Assembly: GCA_028696815.1 (NCBI GenBank)
Contig: JAQVGG010000011.1
Coordinates: 1 to 41,590 of the forward strand
DNA: 41,590 nucleotides
Origin: Candidatus Altimarinota bacterium
GTDB taxonomy: Bacteria > Patescibacteriota > Gracilibacteria > BD1-5 > UBA6164
Reading direction: 5' to 3'
Shown here: piece by piece, positions 20,330 to 28,488 of the stretch
Layout of the letters: every line of letters begins with the position of its first letter
Position numbering within the stretch: position 1 is the first letter of the stretch
Notes under the pieces: generated by a model
The model's database searches: none
What the model was told of the DNA's origin: nothing
Seen by the model: the letters and a program-made list of their open reading frames with translations, nothing else
Made by a program: the position numbers and the translations under genes

Positions 20330-21361
20330 ATGCAACTTTCAGAATTCGACTACCATCTACCAGAAGAGCTTATAGCACAAACTCCTATTGAACCTAGAGA
20401 TCATTCAAGACTTTTAATCCTAGATAAAGACACTTGAGAATTGCAAGATAAGCATTTTTATAATTTACTTGAGGAGCTAGGAGAAAATGATGTGCTAGTA
20501 TTAAACAAAACAAAAGTCATAAATGCTCGTCTGATTTGAGAAATAGACTGAGGAAAGCAAGTAGAAATATTTCTTCATAAACAAATCTCTAATAATACAT
20601 GGGATTGTCTTGTATATCCTGGAAAAAAACTAAAACCTTGAAAAGAAGTTAAGTTTATTTTAGACTGAGAAACTAAGCTTGAAGCTAGTATAAAAGATAT
20701 CTCAGACAAATGAAGAATAGTTGAGTTTTCTAAATGATGATTTGAGTTTTTAGAAATAGTGGAACGCCTTTGACAAGTACCTCTACCACCGTACATAAAA
20801 GAAAAACTTGATGACTCTAGCAGATACCAAACAGTTTTTAATGAGATTTCATGATCTGTTGCTGCCCCAACTGCATGACTTCACTTTACTCCTGAACTTA
20901 TTGAGAAGTTAGAAAAAAAATGAGTTATATTCGAAAAAGTGTTGCTTCATGTATGACTTGGAACATTTATGTGAGTTGAAACAGAAAATATACTTGAACA
21001 TAAGATGCATAGTGAATATATAGAATTAGAAAAAGATGTATCTAAAAGACTAAACTCTTATAAGCAAGCTTGAAAAAGAATAATTGCTGTTTGAACTACA
21101 TCTATCAGAGTACTTGAAAGCTTTGCAGATGATTCGTGAATGCTATCAAGTTGAAATAAAGAAACTTCTATTTTTATATATCCTGGGTACTCTTGGAAGT
21201 TTGTAGATGCCATGATAACAAATTTTCACCTACCAAAATCAACTCTTTTGATGCTTATATCAAGTTTTGCATGAAAACAAAACATAAAAAAAGCCTATGA
21301 ACATGCCATAAACTCTAAATACAGATTTTTCTCTTTTTGAGACGCTATGTTTATAAAGTAG
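20330..21361 (+). CDS. queA: S-adenosylmethionine:tRNA ribosyltransferase-isomerase
   Basis: This 343-residue protein is a full-length QueA: it starts [20 protein letters not shown] and has [15 protein letters not shown]. It contains VPLPPYI and the catalytic-region motifs [15 protein letters not shown] and LHVGLGTFMGV, and ends FGDAMFIK. QueA moves the ribosyl part of SAM to preQ1 in tRNA, forming epoxyqueuosine in GUN anticodons. The tRNA-Asp (GUC) in this window is a possible substrate. No other queuosine gene is nearby. It has its own promoter and a terminator and ends in TAG. Many invariant glycines are TGA. Confidence 0.97.
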
Positions 21362-21370
21362 AACTTGCAA

Positions 21371-21411
21371 GAGACCGGTCTTATTAAAAAACTCCGGTCT
21401 CTTGTTTTTTT
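21371..21411. terminator. Terminator with ACCGGT arms after queA
   Basis: GAGACCGG (21371-21378) pairs with CCGGTCTC (21394-21401), then TTG and a T-run follow. It is the second case of the ACCGGT palindrome family forming a terminator between convergent genes. Confidence 0.88.
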
Positions 21412-21915
21412 CTACTCCTCCAATGTAGGTTTTTTCTTATTATGATCAACTATATTTAATATCTGCCTTGCACATTTTAATGGATCTGGTACTATACTCA
21501 TATGGAAATTACTAGCATTTCAAGCGGTTTGGATAGTTAAACTTCAATAGTTTAGTAAATTTGCAAATAATCACTTAGTATTTGAGTTTACTTCTTGAAC
21601 ATCTTTTAAACTACATTCTGATACTTGTCTATCCAAAAAAGATATTTGATCAACTCAAATAATTCTTTTATTTGTTACTATATACATATCAAGTTCACTG
21701 TTAAGCCAAAGTATAAATAATAATAATATAGCTACCATAGTATATATAATAACTGTAAGATTTACCCAAGATTGAAATCAAAAAAGTAAATATAAACTTA
21801 TTACAAATGCTATTGATAATATAGCATATCCCCACACATTGAGAAAAGCCATCCAATGCCTTCTAACAACTTTTTCTACTACTTCTCATTCTCTCATGTT
21901 TTGTAATTTAATCAT
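21412..21915 (-). CDS. PH-domain (YdbS-like) membrane protein
   Basis: This 167-residue protein has two membrane segments (about residues 33-52 and 60-78) followed by a bacterial PH-like domain. The signature is YIVTNKRIIGVDQISFLDRQ, then LKDVQEVNSNTKGLFANLLNYGSLTIQTAGNA. Proteins of this build are widespread, and their role is poorly known, perhaps in membrane homeostasis. It lies 64 bases downstream of tsaB in the same direction and may share its transcript. It stops with TAG, next to the terminator shared with queA. Confidence 0.8.
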
Positions 21916-21979
21916 AATATTGAAATTAACTATAAAAATTGTATAAATTATTTATTCAAACTTTTTAACATCATTTTCC

Positions 21980-22549
21980 TTATGTAATGCTTGGTTTCTT
22001 AATATAAAGTGGTCTGATTTGACTATTTTTTTTAAATTTAATCTCTCAAATTATACTTTCGTAATCTATCTCGTCAAGAGCCTTGATTTTATCAAAAAAA
22101 GTAGGATTTAATTCTCAATAAATTTCACTTATATTATTTAGATCAAAATAGTTTATTAAATCTGGGTTTTGAATAACTTCAATATCATAATCTTGTCATT
22201 TTTTTATAAACGTATCTCTTTTTGAGCTTGGTTTGCAAATAGGATAATTCTTAAATAAATCAAAGTAATTTATATCAGTTATATTTTTCTTAATCACATA
22301 ATTAATAGTATTTACTATCAAAGATATAGTTCTGATTCCAGTAAAACTTCCAGGACCAGAAACCACAACTATATTCTCCAAATCATAGTATGATATGTTA
22401 TTTGCTGACAAAAAAGAATCCAATAATCAAATAAGCTTTGAGCTTTCATTCCCCAAAACTTGTATATTTTCTCTCGCGATTATCTTTCTATCAGAGTTAA
22501 AAATTATAAAAACTCAAGACTCTGAAACAGCATTTATAAATAAGTTCAC
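21980..22549 (-). CDS. tsaB: tRNA threonylcarbamoyladenosine protein TsaB
   Basis: This 189-residue protein belongs to the YeaZ/TsaB family of inactive ASKHA-fold partners of TsaD. The clearest signature is VVVSGPGSFTGIRTISLIVNT near residues 60-80. It begins with a short first strand, VNLFINAVSESGVFIIF. The start is GTG, the only suitable start just upstream of that strand. With TsaD, TsaC and TsaE it makes the t6A modification in tRNAs reading ANN codons. The C-terminal half is more divergent and ends ..IRPLYIKKPSIT. It probably heads a short operon with the PH-domain gene. Confidence 0.85.
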
Positions 22550-22579
22550 TTTTTTAATTTAATAAATAACTTTGCTAAA

Positions 22580-22652
22580 GGTGCCGGTCTTTGTTTCTAG
22601 AAGCAATATGCTTTAATTTAAGTTAAAACTTTCTAACTGAAAGACCGGTACC
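22580..22652. repeat. ACCGGT-type inverted repeat pair in the mfd leader
   Basis: GGTGCCGGTCTTT (22580-22592) and AAAGACCGGTACC (22640-22652) are complementary over 13 bases with one G-T pair, around a 47-base interior. They share the CCGGT core of the other dispersed palindromes. The element lies between the divergent tsaB and mfd genes, so it is not placed as a terminator for either. Confidence 0.7.
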
Positions 22653-22709
22653 ATATTAATGTATAATTATGGTATTTTTTATCAAAAATCAACTTTTAAG
22701 TTTTATATG

Positions 22710-22737
22710 TTTACATTTCTATTAAATAAAATATACT
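22710..22737 (+). promoter_or_regulatory. Promoter of mfd
   Basis: TTTACA (22710-22715) and TATACT (22732-22737) are 16 bases apart, about 40 bases before the mfd ATG. Confidence 0.5.
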
Positions 22738-22776
22738 CCCTATAACCTGTCTCCTACAACCTATCACCTTATAAAA

Positions 22777-25700
22777 ATGTTTAAATTAGAGCAAAATACA
22801 AGTTACATAAACAGTTGAAATTATTTTTCAAAATCACTTATTTTAAAAGAAAATGTAAAGAAACTAAAATCAACTTTGCTTTTAGTTGAATCAGAAAAAG
22901 ATATAGAAACCTATGCAAAGATACTTGATTATTTGTTTATGCCCTATAAAAAGCTTGATAATTTATCAAATATAGTTGATTTATTGTTAAATAAAGAGTG
23001 ATTTTTTATCTGAAGTACTGAGTTAATTGAGAGGCAATTTAAAGATATAGAGCAGATAAAATATGAGTCTTTATACTTCAAAAAATGAGAAAGTATAGAT
23101 ATAGAAGATGCTATAAAAAAGCTCGTTAGTTTATCGTTTAAGTTTTCAGAATATCTAGTAGGGTGAAGTTATAGAAAATCATGAGATATATTAAGTATAG
23201 TCTCTCCAGACTCAAAAACTAGATATGACATAAGTTTTTGGTGAAATAGCATCGAAGAAATAACTAAGACAACTATAACATCAGAGTTCAAAAAAGAAAC
23301 TAGTAGTATACAAGAATTTTATATTTGAGAAAATAAAAGTTTAATAGATTATGAATTAAACTCAAAAAATTCAGTTGTTATCATAGAGCTAATCTCCCCT
23401 CTTACTTTCACTATCATTGATTCCCTTGATTTTAACTCATACTATGACATCTTAAATGAAAAACTAAAAAACTACTGTAGTTTTGATTTTGTTTGAAATA
23501 AAAATATAGCTATAAAAAACTTAGAAATAGATTTTCCTAAAATGGAAACTATAGATGATTTAAAAAATACTTTATCAAAAAATAAAACTACTATCTTCAC
23601 ACAATCTTCACAAACTGTAAAAAATTTTTTAGAATACAATTCTATAAATGAAGTTGAAATAAAAGAAGTATCTTTGAATGTCCTAAAAAGTTTTTCTATT
23701 TCACCCTCTACTACAAAGGAGAGGGGGCTAGGGGGTGAGGTCTTCCTCTGTGATGATATAATATCAAAAGTATTTACAAAAAAAAGGATTAGGAAAAACT
23801 TAAGTGCGGATTTAGATTTACTTCTAAAAATAACTCCTTGAGACTATATAGTTCACATAGAACATGGTATCTGAATATTTAAACAAATAGTAAAAAAAGA
23901 ACTCTCAGGAATAATAAAAGAATACATAGAGATTGAGTACGCAAATGATGACAAATTATTTGTCCCTATAACAGAAGTCTCAAGAGTAAATAAATATCTC
24001 TGAGTAGAAAAACCAAAGCTTACTTGACTCAATACTACAGAGTGGGCAAGGAAACTAAAAAAAGCAAGTGAAGATGTAGAGCAAATTGCCTCTGAGCTTC
24101 TAGAAATTTATGCAAACAGAAAGATAAATCTATGATTTAATTTCTTGTGAGATAAAACAAAAGAAGATGCTTTTAAAAATAGTTTTCCTTATATATATAC
24201 TGAAGATCAAGCAAAAACTATTGAAGAGGTGTTAAATGATATGTCTAAACCTATTCCTATGGATAGACTTATAGTTTGAGATGTATGATTTTGAAAAACA
24301 GAAATTGCATTCAATGCAATCTATAGAGCTTTTATTAATAAAAAACAATCTATACTTATCGCTCCGTTGGTTGTTTTAGCTTATGAACACTATGAAAAAG
24401 CTCTAGATAGATTTAGAAATACAGGTATGCGCATATGAATACTTACAAGACTTGAATCAGTAAAAAACGCAAATCAAACAATTAAAAAGCTTCAAAACTG
24501 AGAACTAGATTTAATAGTATGAACTCATAAACTATTAAGTGACTCGATAATTTTTAAAGATCTATGACTGATTGTAGTTGATGAAGAGCATAAGTTTTGA
24601 GTTGGGGATAAAGAAAAGATTAAATCATATAAAACAACAATTGATGTACTGTCTATGTCAGCCACCCCTATACCTAGAAGTCTAAACATGGCATTGTCGA
24701 GTTTAAAAGAAATTTCTATTTTAAAGAATGCTCCATATGGTAGACAAAATATACAAACAATCATAAGTAGATACTATGATAATGTTATATTAGAGGCATG
24801 AATAAGAGAGTTCGAAAGATGATGACAGATGTTTTTTGTCCACAATAGAGTTTCAAACATAGAAAACTTTAAAAAGCTACTTGAAAATATATTTCCAGAT
24901 AAAAAGATAGTAGTCACTCATGGACAATTACCGGGTGACCAGTTAGAAAAAAGAATAATTGACTTCAAACATAAAAAGTATGACATACTACTGTCCACAA
25001 CAGTTATAGAAAATGGTATAGACTTTTCAAATGTAAATACAATGATTATAAACGATGCTGAAAAGTTTTGATTAAGTCAGATACATCAACTTAGATGAAG
25101 AGTTGGAAGAAGTGATAAAAAATGATACTGTTATCTGTTATATAAAAAAGAAAATCTAAAAGAAGACACGGCAAAAAGATTGAAAACAATTGTCGAATAT
25201 AGTTATCTTTGAGCATGATTTGAGCTAGCTATGAAAGACCTAGAAATAAGATGATGATGAGATTTGCTTGGTTTTAGACAAAGTGGACAAGTAAGTGAAA
25301 TAGGTGTCAACTTGTTTCTAAAAATGGTTGAAGAAAAGATAGAGGAGTTGTCTACATCATCCCAACCTTCTCCTTTGGAAGAGAAGGAGCAGAAACAATT
25401 AAATTCCCCTCTACCTCAAGGGAGAGGGGTTAGGTCTGAGGGAAAAATAGACACCAAGATAGATTTAAATATAAGCTTATCTATACCTGATGAATATTTT
25501 GCTAGTGAATTAGATAAGATAAACTTTTATAGAGAGATAGAATCTGTTAACGATATAGAAGAACTAGAATGAGTTATTGAAGATTTCAAACTTATAAATT
25601 CTAAACTTCCTCCTGAGGCTCAAAATCTGTTTGATATGTTAAAGATGAAGATATATGCTAGTTCTTACAAGATAATAAACATAAAAAAAGTCGGTATAAA

Positions 25701-25914
25701 CTATCAAATAGACTTTGAAGAAAATACTACGCTTGAAGAATTAAAAAGATTTTTAGATCTGGATAAAGAAGTAAGATTTACTGTTATAAATCTAAATAGA
25801 CTCAGAAGCTCAATAAAAAGTTTTGCAAATATAGAAAAGTTCTTAAAATACTTACTACAACTTTTTGAGTGAAATATAAAAAATAATAAAATAAAGCTTA
25901 AAAAGAAAGTTTAA
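22777..25914 (+). CDS. mfd: Transcription-repair coupling factor Mfd
   Basis: The 1045-residue protein is a full Mfd, slightly shorter than the 1148 residues of E. coli. It has a UvrB-like N-terminal region, then the RNA polymerase interaction domain (GDYIVHIEHGIGIFKQI, YIEIEYANDDKLFVPI). A RecG-type translocase follows, with Walker A VGDVGFGKTE (about 499-508), DEEH near 602, SMSATPIPR, and LRGRVGRSDKKGYCYLLY, then a C-terminal TRCF domain. Mfd removes stalled RNA polymerase and recruits UvrA. Two segments, about residues 309-322 and 861-890, are foreign: G-rich palindromic DNA read in frame (see the repeat entries). Glycines of the Walker A loop are TGA. The FKBP gene follows 16 bases later, probably on one transcript. 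Confidence 0.96.
23701..23745. repeat. In-frame G-rich palindromic insert 1 in mfd
   Basis: A GC-rich patch (CACCCTCTACTACAAAGGAG and the following GAGGGGGCTAGGGGGTGAGG) sits in otherwise AT-rich coding DNA and adds about 15 residues read STTKERGLGGEV. CACCC and GGGTG, and CCCTCT and AGAGGG, are inverted. It falls between the N-terminal region and the polymerase-binding domain, a likely tolerant linker. Confidence 0.65.
25358..25446. repeat. In-frame G-rich palindromic insert 2 in mfd
   Basis: About 89 bases encode roughly 30 residues, including PSPLEEKEQ and NSPLPQGRGVRSEGK. Two hairpins are visible: CCTTCTC (25366-25372) with GAGAAGG (25381-25387), and CCCCTCT (25406-25412) with AGAGGGG (25423-25429). 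The peptide SPLPQGRGVRSEG resembles translated palindromic repeats known from other bacteria. It sits between the translocase core and the C-terminal TRCF domain. Confidence 0.75.
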
Positions 25915-25930
25915 TTTGTAACAATTTTAT

Positions 25931-26479
25931 ATGAAAAAAGTTTTTATACTTTTAAGTATTGCATCACTTATGACACTTGCTAGTTGTTATAATAATGAAA
26001 ATTCTAGAGATAATTTAAATACTAACCAAGAAAACATGGCAGAAAAAAAACAATGACCAGTACAAAACTGAGATGAAATAGCAGTTCACTATAGAGGTAC
26101 TTTAGAAGATGGAAGTCAATTTGATTCTAGTTATGATAGAGGAGAAACTCTTCCTTTTACTGTCTGAGCTGGGCAAATGATTAAATGATTTGATGCTTGA
26201 GTAGTTGGTATGAATGTTTGAGAGAAAAAGACTTTAACATTAACTCCTGAAGAAGCTTATGGAGAATATAGCGAAGAAGCTAAACAAGTTATAACAAAAG
26301 CTGATCTATCTTCTTTTTCTGCAGCATGATTTGAACTCGTAGTATGAGAAAAAATTCCAACTCAATTTGGTGAACTTGAAATTATTGATGCTGATGAAGA
26401 AAATGTAACTTTAGATATGAATCATCCACTTGCTTGAAAAACTCTTACTTTTGAAGTTGAGTTAGTTGAGATTAAATAA
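25931..26479 (+). CDS. SlyD-like FKBP peptidyl-prolyl isomerase lipoprotein
   Basis: This 182-residue protein begins with a lipoprotein signal, MKKVFILLSIASLMTLASCY, with the lipobox LASC, so Cys19 is probably lipidated and the enzyme is held outside the membrane. After a short polar linker comes a SlyD-type FKBP domain: GDEIAVHYRGTLEDGSQFDS, ETLPFTVGAGQMIKGFD, GMNVGEKKTLTLTPEEAYG. The inserted IF domain follows, and it ends with NHPLAGKTLTFEVELVEIK. It should catalyse proline isomerisation and chaperone exported proteins. There is no His-rich metal tail as in E. coli SlyD. It lies 16 bases after mfd and is followed by a strong terminator. Confidence 0.9.
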
Positions 26480-26480
26480 C

Positions 26481-26516
26481 AAAAAAAAATGAAGTTTTGA
26501 AACTTCATTTTTTTTT
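26481..26516. terminator. Bidirectional terminator
   Basis: AAAATGAAGTTT-TG-AAACTTCATTTT with long A- and T-tracts serves both the FKBP gene and the convergent secreted-protein gene. Confidence 0.93.
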
Positions 26517-26517
26517 G

Positions 26518-27705
26518 TTATTTAACAGCTATTTTGAGATTTCAAATCAGTTGAGCTAACTTCTTAACTATTCTATATCTTTCTAGTCTAGTTTTAGCAA
26601 CATCATAATTTTCTAACTCTCAAGCTATACCATTTCTTATTTCCATAATATCATTTTTTGATTCTACATCTTGGTTTATTTCCGTATTTCTTGCTATAAA
26701 TCAATCTATTACAGAAATAAACTTATTTAACAAAGTTCTATTCTTTATAGAAAAAGAAGGAATATATGACTCTATTTCTGTTTCTGTTGTTGGACATCAT
26801 GTATATGAAGTAATATAGCCTTCTGGAACATCACAAGGGGTAGGATACATTTTACATTCTCAAGTAACTGGATTAGTTCAATAAGTAATTACTTGAGCAC
26901 AAGATATAGGATCTTCTACATCTTCTATAGTTTCTATAGTTTCTTGATTTTGAAAATAACTAATTGGATGCGTAAATCATACTGAGTAATTTGCTCTTAC
27001 ATCAACAGTTCTTATCCTTATTAACTCTATTCCTGACTGTAAATTATATGAATAATTATTTATATCTGGTCTAAAAAAACTATAAATAACACTACTATTT
27101 TTATCTAAATTATCTATTTGAACTCCTTGAAAATCAATATCTCATGGTATATCTGCATTTAGTGTAATTGTATTATCAACTATACTTCAAGTCAGATTAA
27201 AAACTTCACTTGGTGCTAAGGTGTCTGAATAAGTAAAAGTATCTAATACCCTAACTCAATTTTGACTTTGGTAATCAATAACTCCATCATTATTTAGATC
27301 TATTCATACTCATTTAGTTCACTGTGGTTTACTATAAATAACTACCTTTAATCAAGAAATAGTTAAATTATCTCAAATTTTGAAATCATCATTTACTTTA
27401 AAATTTACAACTCTTAAATTTGGCTTAATTATTGCTCATGGTAATAATTTTGAAGCTCAAGGTCAAGCTATACTCAATCATGAAAAATCATCGCTAAACC
27501 TAATATTTGCATCTAGAGGCAGAACTAAAGAAAAAGAGTTTTGTTTTGTTATTTCATTATCATTTTCAATTGTAATTTGTATAGGTGAAATAGTTTGAAC
27601 TCCTTGTCATTGGTAAAAGTTTTGGTTATCTTGAGAAATTATAGTTAAAGCACTTGTTTGCGAAATAACTAAAAAAGACAAAATAAAAATAAGTATTTTT
27701 TTCAT
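26518..27705 (-). CDS. Secreted protein with a Cys-motif, unknown function
   Basis: This 395-residue protein has a signal peptide (MKKILIFILSFLVISQTSA), then about 240 residues of predicted beta structure. The region 125-140 includes a dockerin- or calcium-like segment, GIDLNNDGVIDYQ. A compact module with four Cys follows: CAQVITYGTNPVTGECKMYP then TPCDVPEGYI and a final GC. The last 100 residues are helical (NRTLLNKFISVIDGFIARNT...). It is probably exported and surface-bound; the Cys module could form disulfides. I do not recognise the whole protein. It lies 77 bases downstream of the RAYT gene. Confidence 0.75.
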
Positions 27706-27782
27706 AAATAAATAATTAGAAAATATTATGCTATTAATTATACTCTTTTAGTTGTAAAATCAAAGAAATTTAAGAGATAAAA

Positions 27783-28301
27783 TTAAAACTCTAACTCATC
27801 CAAAATCATATCTTTGTATTGATTTACTTTTTCTTTTTCTGTAGTAAGCTGATGATAACTTGTATATGGGTAATCTTTTATATCTTTAACAAGTTGGTGT
27901 TTTAGAGGATTAAAATTAACATATGCTATGCATTGGTATAAATAAGCTTCATCTCATATATATTTTGCTTTAAATCTTCACTCAAAAAATGGTAATTTGT
28001 TTTCCAATGGATATTTTGTTCTATGCCAAACAGAATATGCTCATTGTAACCTTTTCATAAACATCGAAATCTGGGTACCGGTACCGCCGTTATTGTGTAT
28101 GATAAAATGGAAATGATTTGGTAATAAACAATAAGATACAACTTTTATATCTTTGTATTCATTTATTAATGCTATTAGATATTTATAAAACTTAACAAAA
28201 CAATCTTTATTATTAAAAATAACAGATTTATTATATCATCTATTATAAATATGATAATATCAATTTTCTACAAATGGATCTCTTGCATTTCATCTTCACA
28301 T
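27783..28301 (-). CDS. REP-associated tyrosine transposase (RAYT, Y1/HUH family)
   Basis: This 172-residue protein fits the IS200-like/RAYT family: RDPFVENGYYHIYNRGYNKS at the start, the HUH pair H63-F-H65 in CLLPNHFHFII, and MKRLQGAYSVWHRT with the presumed catalytic Tyr. FFEGRFKAKYIGDEAYLYQC and YVNFNPLKHQLV near the end are typical of RAYTs. In known cases these single-copy enzymes act on REP palindromes elsewhere in the genome. Here GGTACCGGTACC occurs 4 bases before the ATG and again inside the gene, where it encodes Gly-Thr-Gly-Thr just after the HUH motif. No terminal IS ends were found. It is intact and may be active. Confidence 0.9.
28074..28085. repeat. GGTACCGGTACC palindrome inside the RAYT gene
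   Basis: A perfect 12-base palindrome is read in frame as GTGT (about residues 73-76), between the HUH motif and the helix carrying the presumed catalytic Tyr. It is identical to the palindromes at 28306 and 28370. Confidence 0.8.
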
Positions 28302-28305
28302 AATA

Positions 28306-28401
28306 GGTACCGGTACCAAGTAAAATCATATCAATGATAATTAAATACTTTATTTAGTCAAATCAAAAGGGTACCGGTACCTCCTATAGGAGACCGGTCT
28401 C
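28306..28401. repeat. REP-like palindrome cluster upstream of the RAYT gene
   Basis: GGTACCGGTACC (28306-28317) abuts the RAYT start, and an identical copy is at 28370-28381. The second copy is followed directly by TCCTATAGGA and then GAGACCGGTCTC (28390-28401), all perfect palindromes. Between the two GGTACCGGTACC copies lie about 50 AT-rich bases. The arrangement resembles clustered REP units. Confidence 0.8.
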
Positions 28402-28413
28402 GGTTTTGGACAC

Positions 28414-28457
28414 AAAAAAATCCCCTCCTCGCACGAAGCTTGGAAAGGGATTTTTTT
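28414..28457. terminator. Terminator after the S-layer-like gene
   Basis: AAAAAAATCCC and GGGATTTTTTT bound a G/C-rich hairpin (CCTCC/GGAAAGG) with A- and T-tracts on both sides, 32 bases beyond the minus-strand S-layer-like gene. It can also end transcription coming from the left. Confidence 0.88.
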
Positions 28458-28488
28458 GTTGAATAGACTTAGACTAAACTAATAAATA

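Noticed and set aside
27783-28401. A full insertion sequence with terminal repeats around the transposase
   Set aside because: No IS200/IS605 ends or flanking hairpin pairs fit; the palindromes recur far from the gene, which fits a RAYT better.
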